NCBI RefSeq assembly: GCF_007431345.1
Contig: NZ_CP041730.1
Location: 3,782,001 to 3,846,000, forward strand
Origin: Chitinimonas arctica
GTDB lineage: Bacteria; Pseudomonadota; Gammaproteobacteria; Burkholderiales; Chitinimonadaceae
Direction of reading: 5' to 3'
Length of the DNA stretch: 64,000 bases
The notes beneath the pieces were generated by a model. The model worked only from the letters and a program-made list of their open reading frames with translations, was not told where the DNA came from and ran no database searches. Positions 35,056 through 42,854 of this stretch are shown here, in pieces. The position numbers and the translations under genes are program-made. The stretch's first letter is position 1, and every line of letters begins with the position of its first letter.

Positions 35056-35092
35056 CAGAAAACGTTTCTGAATAGAATGAGAATTCTTCTCA
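35056..35092 (+). promoter_or_regulatory. Fur-box-like operators before tonB
   Basis: Two adjacent perfect palindromes, CAGAAAACGTTTCTG (35056-35070) and TGAGAATTCTTCTCA (35078-35092). The second, with the preceding AATAGAA, resembles Fur boxes (consensus GATAATGATAATCATTATC) and lies 27 bases before the tonB ATG. It suits iron-repressed tonB-exbBD and possibly the divergent hydrolase gene. Confidence 0.6.
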
Positions 35093-35118
35093 AAAGCATT
35101 CCCTTTCCTGCTCAGGCG

Positions 35119-35781
35119 ATGTCCAGACTTCCCATTGATTTCCGTCGCCTACCCACGCTACTCCTTGTTACCGGTCTGCATTTCGTAGCCTTGTATGGGT
35201 TGGCGCTGGGCATTGTGCTACCCACGCCGCCGGTTTTACCAAAGCCGACCATCGTTGCCAGCCTGCTGCCGCCTCAGCCCTTACCGCTGGTCGTGCCCGA
35301 AGCGACACCGCAACCGGCGCAGCGTCCGCTTCCTGTCAGCCGGCCCAAGCCGACGATGCTGCCACCCATCAAGAACGCGCCGCCGTCGCCGACCGCCATC
35401 AGCCTGCCGCCGGCCGAGCTTGCGCCGCAGCAGCCGATCGCGCCCGAAAGCCCCAAGCTGGCGCAGGCCCCCGCTCAGCCGCTCCCGCCTGCGCCTATCG
35501 TGCCGCCGCGTAGCGATGCGTCCCATCTGAATAATCCAGCACCGACCTATCCGCCCTTGTCCCGCCGCCTGGGTGAGGAGGGACGGGTAGTGTTGTCGGT
35601 CTATATCCTGCCGGACGGCAAGGTGGGCGAAGCCGTCCTGAAGAAATCGAGCGGCTTCGAGCGGCTGGACCAGGCCGCACTGGACGTGGTGAAGCGCTGG
35701 CGCTATGTCCCGGCCAAGCAGGGCGATACGCCCATCGCCTTCTGGTATGCCCAGCCCTTCGACTTTACCCTGAACAGTTGA
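35119..35781 (+). CDS. tonB: Energy transducer TonB
   Basis: 220 residues from ATG 35119; upstream in-frame ATGs (35050, 35077) would lie within the operators. One transmembrane segment (about 13-34, LPTLLLVTGLHFVALYGLAL), then a long Pro-rich periplasmic linker (about 40-150), then the C-terminal TonB domain with PTYPPLSRRLGEEGRVVLSV, KVGEAVLKKSSGFERLDQAA and VKRWRYVPAKQGDTPIAFWY. It spans the periplasm to energise TonB-dependent receptors using ExbBD. First gene of tonB-exbB-exbD. Confidence 0.95.
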   Translation: MSRLPIDFRRLPTLLLVTGLHFVALYGLALGIVLPTPPVLPKPTIVASLLPPQPLPLVVPEATPQPAQRPLPVSRPKPTMLPPIKNAPPSPTAISLPPAELAPQQPIAPESPKLAQAPAQPLPPAPIVPPRSDASHLNNPAPTYPPLSRRLGEEGRVVLSVYILPDGKVGEAVLKKSSGFERLDQAALDVVKRWRYVPAKQGDTPIAFWYAQPFDFTLNS

Positions 35782-35834
35782 TCACCCGCCGCCCGGCAAC
35801 AGGCGGCAGATTTGAAATGATGGAGAATTTGTAA

Positions 35835-36566
35835 ATGGAACAGCACCCTTTCAGCTTGCTCGGCTTCTGGTCGCAAGGTGACCTGGTCACCAAGGGCGTG
35901 GCGATCGCCTTGCTGCTGATGTCGATCGCTTCCTGGTACGTGATCGCCACGCGCTTTGCCCGGCAGCTGCGGCAGCGCCGCATGGCGCAGGTAGCCACCG
36001 CCCAGTTCTGGCATGCCCAGTCCTTTACCGAAGGCCTGCAATTGCTGGACGGCGCGATCGAGGACAATCCCTACCGGCACCTGGCCGAGGAAGGGCGCGA
36101 CGCCGCCGCCCACCACCGCGACAACCAGGGCGACCTGCATGGCCAGCTGACCCTGAGCGATTGGGTAACCAGTTGCCTGCGGCGCGCCATCGACGATTCG
36201 GTCGAGCGTATGCAGTCCGGCTTGTCCATCCTGGCTTCGGTCGGTGCGACCGCGCCATTCGTGGGTTTGCTGGGCACGGTGTGGGGGATTTTCCATGCCT
36301 TGCTGAGCATAGGCGGCAGCGGGCAGGTCAGCATCGGCAAAGTGGCCGGTCCGGTAGGCGAAGCATTGATCATGACGGCTTTCGGGCTGATGGTCGCCAT
36401 CCCGGCGGTATTGGGCTACAACGCCCTGACCCGCGGCAACAATGCCGCCATCGGCAAGATCAATCGTTTCGCGCATGATCTGCATGCCTATTTCGTGACC
36501 GGTTCGCCGGTGGCCAAGCCCGATAGCGGCAAGGCACGCCTGGGTGCGGCGGGCGGGGAGCGCTGA
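35835..36566 (+). CDS. exbB: Proton-channel protein ExbB (MotA/TolQ/ExbB family)
   Basis: 243 residues. Three hydrophobic helices (about 20-40, 130-155, 180-200) are visible; the conserved C-terminal channel block is GLSILASVGATAPFVGLLGT VWGIF, then VAGPVGEALIMTAFGLMVAI PAVLGYN, diagnostic of ExbB/TolQ. The GGAGAATTTG leader precedes ATG 35835. With ExbD it makes the pmf-driven stator that energises TonB. Confidence 0.95.
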   Translation: MEQHPFSLLGFWSQGDLVTKGVAIALLLMSIASWYVIATRFARQLRQRRMAQVATAQFWHAQSFTEGLQLLDGAIEDNPYRHLAEEGRDAAAHHRDNQGDLHGQLTLSDWVTSCLRRAIDDSVERMQSGLSILASVGATAPFVGLLGTVWGIFHALLSIGGSGQVSIGKVAGPVGEALIMTAFGLMVAIPAVLGYNALTRGNNAAIGKINRFAHDLHAYFVTGSPVAKPDSGKARLGAAGGER

Positions 36567-36567
36567 G

Positions 36568-36981
36568 ATGGCTTTCGGCGGCGGCTTCGACGAACAGGGC
36601 AAGGTGATGAGCGAAATCAATATGACGCCGCTGGTGGACGTCATGCTGGTCTTGCTGATCATCTTTATCATCACGGTGCCGGTTCTCACCCACAGCGTCA
36701 AAGTGGACCTGCCCCGTGCGGAAAACCAGGCCAACGAGGAGAAACCGGAGACGATCGATCTATCCATCACGCTGGACGGATCGATCTACTGGAATGGCCA
36801 AGCGCTCGCCAAGCCCGATTTCGAGACTCGCCTGGCCGAAGTCGCCAGCCGGCAGCCGCAGCCCGAGTTGCATATCCGGGCGGACCGCAAGGTGGCATAC
36901 GAGCAGGTCGCGCAAGCCATGGCCGCCGCACAGCGCGCCGGCGTACAGAAGCTGGGCTTTGTGACCGAGCCAGGTAGCTGA
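36568..36981 (+). CDS. exbD: Biopolymer transport protein ExbD
   Basis: 137 residues starting MAFGGGFDEQGKVMSEINMT; one TM helix containing the key Asp (PLVDVMLVLLIIFIITVPVL) and a periplasmic domain ending LHIRADRKVAYEQVAQAMAA. The start is one base after the exbB stop. The conserved membrane Asp carries protons. Completes the TonB energising complex. Confidence 0.95.
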   Translation: MAFGGGFDEQGKVMSEINMTPLVDVMLVLLIIFIITVPVLTHSVKVDLPRAENQANEEKPETIDLSITLDGSIYWNGQALAKPDFETRLAEVASRQPQPELHIRADRKVAYEQVAQAMAAAQRAGVQKLGFVTEPGS

Positions 36982-36982
36982 T

Positions 36983-37219
36983 ATGTGGATCGCCATTTGG
37001 CTGCTTGTGGGTATACCGGCCGGGGTAGTCTGGCTGACGGTGGTTACGCCGGCCTGCATGCGTTGCCAATGGCGGAGCCAATGCAAGAGCCGGGCAAATT
37101 GCCTGGCCGCTCAAATGCCCGGCGATGCGGTACGTCCAGTGCTTTGGCACCCTGCCGGGGCGCCGGCTACGCAGGCCGGTGCGCGCGGCGGTGTGCCGAT
37201 TTCCACTTCGACGCCTTGA
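36983..37219 (+). CDS. Small Cys-containing membrane protein after exbD
   Basis: 78 residues starting MWIAIWLLVGIPAGVVWLTV directly after the exbD stop. One TM helix, then a short tail with three Cys (ACMRCQWRSQCKSRANC) and a low-complexity end. A second frame starting at 36985 overlaps and is less likely. The Cys cluster and TM helix may be real, but the size is small and no family is recognised. Confidence 0.4.
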   Translation: MWIAIWLLVGIPAGVVWLTVVTPACMRCQWRSQCKSRANCLAAQMPGDAVRPVLWHPAGAPATQAGARGGVPISTSTP

Positions 37220-37295
37220 TCACTGCATCGCTGGGATAGCTTCTGCGTTTTTCTAGGGGGAAACGTCCAATAAGCGTGAGCGAATCAGATGGCTT

Positions 37296-38636
37296 CTAGG
37301 CCATGCTAGGCGCTTTAAAAGCCACTACCGTTGCATCATCACCCATCGGTTTTGCTCGGTCACCCAGACCGTAGAATACTTCGATGTACATATCGCTCTG
37401 CCCTATCATGTCTTTGAGCGTATGGTCGGCTGTAGGCTGAAAACCGCTTTCGTTGATTTCCTGTACGTCTCTATCCTTTAAAGAGTCGGATTTCACAGGT
37501 TTGCAGGCGCCCTTGGTGAAGAATAGAAACTGATCATTTTCTTGAACTGTGATGTCAAAAAATGTCAGCAGTCTGGAGGCAATCTCCAAATCGGGAAATA
37601 TTCCTTCATCACGGAAATCAGTCTTGCCATGCCAGCTAGGGAATGCCATGGGGTAGAGGTCGGTGTTTTCGTCCCGGCGAATAAATATGTTTTTTCCTTG
37701 GAGTAGCGTTTCATTTGTATTTTCTCGCTCCAGTTGCGCCAGGACATTGCCAGTGCCAAAACCGATTGCGTGGAGTTCGTTGTTTTTTCCTTTGTAGAAT
37801 GTCATCGCGCCGAATGATGCACCTGTGCCGAAACGGTGACTGGCTTGAAACTCTTCATTTACTTCTCGAAATGCTGAGTACATTAGTTTGGTTTTAATTT
37901 GAGCTTCCGGCCAATTTTCCCCTTCAAGGGTATGGGTTATATTGTTTAATATGGACATCACCATTTTGCCGATTGTAAGAATATTCTGTCGGCTTTCTCC
38001 TCTGCCATACCCATCAAGGACCGCCATTATGGGTTGATTGTTTTTGCCGATTGCGGACATGACGCAATCGGACCCTTCTTTGTTCCCCACATAGGCCGCT
38101 TCTTTGTCATTGTTTGGATCCGCTTGTCGATAAGTGCTGCCCATCGCATAAGAAATCATGTCGTTCTGCATGGTTCCGGTTTGGATTTTCGTATTGCGGT
38201 TAAGCTCGATTACTGGAGATGCGTCTATCGATTTTAATCCGACAGTCTCGGTATCGCTATTACGCGCCGATAATTTTTTTGCATCCTCCACGCAGATGTC
38301 AAGCGTTTCGTTGGCGTGCTCATTGCTAAGTTTGTTAAGTTTTTCTGCTATTTTTTGTGCTCTGGTTTCAAAGCTGCATCCGCGAGATATGAAATCACGT
38401 ATCCCGGAAAAAAATCGGTTTGCTAGTGACTTGCCAGATAAATCCCGCTTGCTGCTGAATGAATACTGCCCGTTTTCTATTCTTTCTATAAAGTAGGTTC
38501 TATTTTCTTCTTTTAAAAATAGTGCTGCCTTGTTTTTTGGGCCGAATGCCTTTTCCAGCTCGGTATAAATCTTGGAGTCGATGTCGTTGAAGCTACGGCA
38601 TGTTGTAACAGTTAATTGCATGGGTGTTGGATTCAT
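37296..38636 (-). CDS. Degenerate PP2C-like protein, possible secreted effector
   Basis: 446 residues, much more AT-rich than its surroundings. The C-terminal about 260 residues show a PPM/PP2C outline: MAVLDGYGRGESRQNIL (residues 205-220, in place of DGHGG), GTGASFGAMTFYKG (about 270-283), GFGTGNVLAQ (about 292-301, in place of GDSR) and a final GDDATVVAFK. Asp208 and the late Asp are kept but the GDSR Asp is replaced, so metal binding may be weak. The N-terminal 150 residues resemble no known domain. The AT content and its neighbours suggest an acquired effector that may mimic or disarm host phosphatases. No secretion signal is clear. Confidence 0.6.
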   Translation of the reverse strand: MNPTPMQLTVTTCRSFNDIDSKIYTELEKAFGPKNKAALFLKEENRTYFIERIENGQYSFSSKRDLSGKSLANRFFSGIRDFISRGCSFETRAQKIAEKLNKLSNEHANETLDICVEDAKKLSARNSDTETVGLKSIDASPVIELNRNTKIQTGTMQNDMISYAMGSTYRQADPNNDKEAAYVGNKEGSDCVMSAIGKNNQPIMAVLDGYGRGESRQNILTIGKMVMSILNNITHTLEGENWPEAQIKTKLMYSAFREVNEEFQASHRFGTGASFGAMTFYKGKNNELHAIGFGTGNVLAQLERENTNETLLQGKNIFIRRDENTDLYPMAFPSWHGKTDFRDEGIFPDLEIASRLLTFFDITVQENDQFLFFTKGACKPVKSDSLKDRDVQEINESGFQPTADHTLKDMIGQSDMYIEVFYGLGDRAKPMGDDATVVAFKAPSMA

Positions 38637-38874
38637 TCTAATAATTCCAGATTTAACATAATATTTTGGATTTATTTTTAGTAAACCACTGCGAAATACT
38701 GCTGTTGGTTGGCAATGCGTGATAATTATGGTGGTGGATGATTCATCGTGCTGTTGGGAAATATGAAATTTTTTAGAAATTGATCAATTGCAATACCCTG
38801 GCGGTTTGGGAGCGATGCATAGGTGAAAAACTGCCTGCGCATGGCAAAGTGGATGCGCTGCCAGGCGTAAGTGA

Positions 38875-40116
38875 TCAACTGTTTCTTACTGTTATTTGTC
38901 GCTGGGAAGTTACACGCAACTGCCTATTCTCATCAAGGCTGAGCAGCAATAATTCCTTGTTGAATATGGCCTCTGCGGAAATTTTTGTCTTTGTATGATC
39001 CGATAGTACGTGGATATACTTCAGTATTGGATTGCTGTCGTTCTGGTCGTGAACGGCAGATTCGAAGGTATATGCCGAGGCAAGCGCTTGGGATCTTGAA
39101 TCAGCGGAGCGGTTACGGCTCCAGTTGCGCTTGAATGTGATGCCGCCCAGTTGGATTATTTCCTTGGTGTCCAGGGTGGCCTCGTCGTATTGTTCAATTT
39201 CGACGCCTTGCAATAGGATATTTCTTAAATATTCGGCCGCTTCGATGGGGAGGGCGCGGGGAATTGTCTCTGCGTCTTGAAGAGCCGCCGGCAAGCGGGT
39301 GGCGACGTGGATTGGTCGCCGTGCACGTTCCGGAATGGGTTGCGACATAGGCCTGTTCGAGCGCGGCATACCATACGAAGACACAGGTTTTCTGATAGGA
39401 CTTGCCTGAACCACCGGGGCGGTCTCCCCTCGCTTCTTGACAAGCAGTGTGTTGTCTTGTTTGAGCTGGAATTGAAATATGCCTTTGTCGGTGTTTATCT
39501 CCACGGTATTTTTTCTTGTCGTGGCGCTACACTTTATACGGAGATGATTCAGGGTGAATTGCTCCGTGAGGCGGGGCTGAGAGTTGGGGACGAAAGTATA
39601 GTAATGGCTGACTTCGCCGATAGGCGAGTGTTTGGTACGGTCATTATCCCTATTGCGAGCGAAATCCGTGCCTTCCAGATGGATTATTTCGTAATTGCGG
39701 AGTATGGGGCTCGGATCGTGGTTCCTGCATAGTATCAGTATGTTTTTTATATAACTGCCTGCGGACCACGGGATGCAGCGAGTGATCTTTCGTGTGATCT
39801 TCTGGGTAACATCCATCAGTACGACATCGGTTCTGGCGTGCGGGCTGCGAGTAGTGAGCTGGACGGCTTCTATCGTATGCTGTCCCAGCCTTCCCGGTGG
39901 GTGGGTAGGACTGAAGCGCGTACGGGGATGGATGGCGTGATGGCTGCCAGTACGAGAGAAGCTATCCATGGTATCTGATCCTATTGCAGGCAAGGCTGGT
40001 TGACGGAACGGCTCCTGTTCATCCAGTACGGCGTATGCCGGCCATGCTTTCGGTATTTTTGCAGGTACTTTGGAATTTTGGTGCTTACGGCCAAAAGAGG
40101 CGGATTTTGACGGCAT
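38875..40116 (-). CDS. Hypothetical protein with internal duplication of about 110 residues
   Basis: 413 residues. An N-terminal basic, Pro/Ser-rich stretch (1-115) is followed by two related modules, residues 122-228 and 296-405. Shared features: YIKNILI / YLRNILL, EIIHLEGTDFARNRDNDR / EIIQLGGITFKRNWSRNR, YTFVPNS / YTFESAV, then ILLVKKR / LRVTSQR-like ends. A Pro/Arg-rich linker with SYGMPRSNRPMSQP joins them. No known domain is recognised. AT-rich toward its end. The modular form and site next to the PP2C-like gene suggest an effector-type protein. The 238 bases between this gene and the PP2C-like gene contain AT-rich DNA and no gene. Confidence 0.6.
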   Translation of the reverse strand: MPSKSASFGRKHQNSKVPAKIPKAWPAYAVLDEQEPFRQPALPAIGSDTMDSFSRTGSHHAIHPRTRFSPTHPPGRLGQHTIEAVQLTTRSPHARTDVVLMDVTQKITRKITRCIPWSAGSYIKNILILCRNHDPSPILRNYEIIHLEGTDFARNRDNDRTKHSPIGEVSHYYTFVPNSQPRLTEQFTLNHLRIKCSATTRKNTVEINTDKGIFQFQLKQDNTLLVKKRGETAPVVQASPIRKPVSSYGMPRSNRPMSQPIPERARRPIHVATRLPAALQDAETIPRALPIEAAEYLRNILLQGVEIEQYDEATLDTKEIIQLGGITFKRNWSRNRSADSRSQALASAYTFESAVHDQNDSNPILKYIHVLSDHTKTKISAEAIFNKELLLLSLDENRQLRVTSQRQITVRNS

Positions 40117-40292
40117 GCGCGGCGCGCAAGGAAAGCGAGCCGAACTGAATGTTCGGCCTGCTTTCTTTGCCGCGCCTGCTTAAGCGACCCCTGGCGGACG
40201 CTGCAAGGCCATGCCCACCGATGGCTGCGCGCAAAGGTGGTGGACGATGGCTCCGCCCCGCAGAGCGCCTTCGCGCGCGTAGTGCCGTCGAT

Positions 40293-40619
40293 TCAAGCAG
40301 TTTGGCGTTGCTTGGGCATGCTCATGGTTTCCCGCGCCTTGGGCGCGGCGGGCGGGCAGAGTTCCAGCATAAAGCTATTCAGGCTGCTGAGCAGAATATC
40401 GGATTTCAAGCGGTAAAAGACGAATTGCCCACGCCGTTCGCTGGCGATCAGATGGGCATTTTCCAGCAAGGACAAATGTCGCGAGATGGACGGCGCGCTG
40501 ATGGGGAAGCGTTCTGCCAAGTCGCTTGTGGTCAATTCCGCATCCGCGAGATAAAGCAGAATCTGTCGGCGGGGGCGTGAAGCCAGGGCTTCAAAGACAT
40601 TGTCGAGGAAGGCGTCCAT
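40293..40619 (-). CDS. ArsR-family transcriptional regulator (SdpR-like)
   Basis: 108 residues, MDAFLDNVFEALASRPRRQI at the start. Winged-helix pattern LTTSDLAERFPISAPSISRH LSLLENAHLIASERRGQFVF YRLK is typical for ArsR/SmtB proteins. There are no metal-binding CxC or DxHxxE sites, and the short C-terminal tail suggests a SdpR-type, non-metal-sensing repressor. Regulates genes nearby, likely itself or the upstream genes; target unknown. Confidence 0.9.
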   Translation of the reverse strand: MDAFLDNVFEALASRPRRQILLYLADAELTTSDLAERFPISAPSISRHLSLLENAHLIASERRGQFVFYRLKSDILLSSLNSFMLELCPPAAPKARETMSMPKQRQTA

Positions 40620-40765
40620 TTTTATTCTTCATCTTGGCAAAATCAGTAAATCATCATACGCTTAACTAATGTTCTAGGTCAATGTCTTATCCGGTTGAGA
40701 CCGCTAAGCCTGCCAGGAATCGATAGAATGGCGCGGGATAAACAACGGCAGGCATAGGGCGCAAG

Positions 40766-40981
40766 ATGCGAGCAGCGCTGAGAAAAAAGATCATTCAGGT
40801 GTGCGATAGCAAGATAGCCGGCAAAGGCCCGGAGGTGGGGCTGTCGTTCTATGCATTCTTTGCCAACAGGAACGACGATCCGGCGCTGCTGATGGAGGCG
40901 GCGCATTGGTGGATCATGGTCCACCAGCTCGATCATTTCGAAAAGGCGGTCAAGATCAAGCGCCTCGTGGAGGCCATTTAG
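40766..40981 (+). CDS. Small conserved protein, DUF6500-like
   Basis: 71 residues, MRAALRKKIIQVCDSKIAGK then GLSFYAFFANRNDDPALLME and HWWIMVHQLDHFEKAVKIKR. I recall this profile from the conserved uncharacterised DUF6500-type family (KGPEVGLSFYAFFxNKNDDP); the family name is from memory and is not secure. It is predicted to be helical and soluble. Function unknown. Confidence 0.65.
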   Translation: MRAALRKKIIQVCDSKIAGKGPEVGLSFYAFFANRNDDPALLMEAAHWWIMVHQLDHFEKAVKIKRLVEAI

Positions 40982-41034
40982 GCCGGCATCTCGCGGTCGA
41001 TATCCGCGAGCTGCCGGCCCCCGCCGTGATTTGT

Positions 41035-42738
41035 CTACCCCTTGCCGCACACATCCACTTGCTTGTTGTCGTCCATGGGACGGGCCGGGTTGAATATCGC
41101 CGGGCAGTTGTCGAGCAGGTCCGGAACGCCATCGCCATCCTTATCCCGCGAGCTGGCAACCCCGTTGTACTGCCGGTAGCGTGCCGGCGTGCAGGAGGGC
41201 TGCAGGGCATCTTGCCGGCAGAGGGCGAGGGCGTAGTGATTCGCGTTGTGGGTTTTCAGCTCCGCGAAGGTACGGCCGGTTTCCGCCAGGCAAACCGATT
41301 TCCGGCTACCGCAGATATCGCCCATGGTTTCGCAGCCCTGGTCCAGCGCGGCGATGGTCGCCGAGTCGCCGTAGAGCGGTGCGCCGGCCCGCAATACCAG
41401 CACGATATCCTTTTCCTCGGCCTTGATGATGCTCAGGTAGGGCGATGGTTCACCGCCCGGCGCGACCACGGTCAGGTCCGCCAGCAGACCCACCTTGATC
41501 GCCCCGATCTGGTCGGAGAAACCCAAGGCCTTGGCGGCGTTCGCGGTCACCATGCGCCAGAGCTTTTCGCCGGAAAAATAATTATCCAGATAAGTCGAAT
41601 TGAATTGCGCGGCGCACTGCATTTCGTGCAGCAGATTGATCGAGCCGGAGGGCGTCCAGTCCGTCGCCAGGGCGATATTCACGCCTTCGCGGCCGTACAG
41701 GGTGACCGGCAAGGTATTGCCGTAAAGCGACAGGTTGGAACGGGGCGACCAGACCACGGACATGTCCTTGGCCTTCATGAAGCCCACATCCGCCTTGTCG
41801 ACCGCCACGCCATGGATAAAGGTGCTGTTCGAGGCGATCAGGTCCACGCCGGGCGAGGCCGGATTGCTGCCCCGCCCCGACAGGCAGGCGACCTCATTAT
41901 GCGCATAGGCATCGATCCCCTCGCCGACATGCGGCAGAAACACCCGGTTTTGCAGCACGCCGGGCGTGGCGACCTTGGGGTAGGCGCAGGTATCGGTACG
42001 GCCGTCCACGTCGCTGGTGTCGCCCAAGGGAAAGGTATGGTAGGCAACGACCTTGTTGTCGACGACCTTGAGCCCTTCCAGCAGGGCGAGCACATCGGGG
42101 TTGCGTACCAGTCCCTTGGCGCCGCCGGAGCCCGCCACCGTGGTGGTGCCCGCGACGATATGGCGCAACTCGTTCCACAGTACGGTGGTTTCCTTGTCGT
42201 CCATGGGCGCCACGACCATTTTTTTGCCGTTCAAACCCTTGCGCCATTCATTGCGCCGGTTGTAGCGATGGTTCGCGCATTCGGCATCCTGGTAGACATT
42301 GGCCGGATCGTTGCAGTAGGCGTACCTGGGATTGTCCTGGCCGCCGGGTGGCGTTTGATTGTATTTGAGATGGTCGTGCGCGTTGATCAAGCCGGGCGTA
42401 ACGATTTGATTCGGGCAATCGATGCGTTTTGTCGCGCTTGGCGGTGCAATACAGCCGACCGCTTCAATTACCCCTGCGGCGTTGACCGATACCCCGCCAT
42501 TTTTCCAGACACCCTCGTCAACGAGAATGTCACCGAACAGGGTAAAGCCACCACCGGCGGGGGCGGTATTCACCTCGCAGCGATTGGCGGTTTTCGGTAG
42601 CGGCGCGCAGGTGGCGATCAATTTGAACGCGGCGGAGGAATCCGACGGAGATTGCGCACTTCCCGGTGCGCCGATATTGGCGCAAGCGCCCAAGAGGGTG
42701 GACACGCCCAGGGTGCCGATCAGCCCCGCGAATTTCAT
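41035..42738 (-). CDS. Amidohydrolase-family lipoprotein with calcium-binding C-terminal repeat
   Basis: 567 residues from ATG 42738 (AGGAG upstream). Lipobox LLGAC puts Cys19 in the mature N-terminus. The amidohydrolase core carries ITPGLINAHDHLKYNQ (His-x-His metal site), a later HTFPLGDTSDV, TFIHGVAVDKADVGFM, RSNLSLYG and LATDWTPSGSINLLHEMQ (Asp/His ligands), then NAAKALGFSDQIGAIKVGLL ADLTVV. The C-terminal DKDGDGVPDLLDNCPAIFN is a thrombospondin type-3-like Ca2+ repeat. Probably a cell-surface cyclic-amide or related hydrolase; substrate unknown. Confidence 0.85.
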   Translation of the reverse strand: MKFAGLIGTLGVSTLLGACANIGAPGSAQSPSDSSAAFKLIATCAPLPKTANRCEVNTAPAGGGFTLFGDILVDEGVWKNGGVSVNAAGVIEAVGCIAPPSATKRIDCPNQIVTPGLINAHDHLKYNQTPPGGQDNPRYAYCNDPANVYQDAECANHRYNRRNEWRKGLNGKKMVVAPMDDKETTVLWNELRHIVAGTTTVAGSGGAKGLVRNPDVLALLEGLKVVDNKVVAYHTFPLGDTSDVDGRTDTCAYPKVATPGVLQNRVFLPHVGEGIDAYAHNEVACLSGRGSNPASPGVDLIASNSTFIHGVAVDKADVGFMKAKDMSVVWSPRSNLSLYGNTLPVTLYGREGVNIALATDWTPSGSINLLHEMQCAAQFNSTYLDNYFSGEKLWRMVTANAAKALGFSDQIGAIKVGLLADLTVVAPGGEPSPYLSIIKAEEKDIVLVLRAGAPLYGDSATIAALDQGCETMGDICGSRKSVCLAETGRTFAELKTHNANHYALALCRQDALQPSCTPARYRQYNGVASSRDKDGDGVPDLLDNCPAIFNPARPMDDNKQVDVCGKG

Positions 42739-42854
42739 ACGCCTACTCCTGTTTGAATTGAATTTGTTGGATATGCGCGCGCGGCAACCCGGCCGGGACA
42801 AAGCCGGAAAATATAGCAGAAGGAGCCAGATTGGCGCCAGCCGGCACAGTCGCC

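Noticed and set aside
40149..40580. 143-residue plus-strand frame opposite the ArsR gene
   Set aside because: It is antisense to a clear winged-helix regulator; low-complexity translation.
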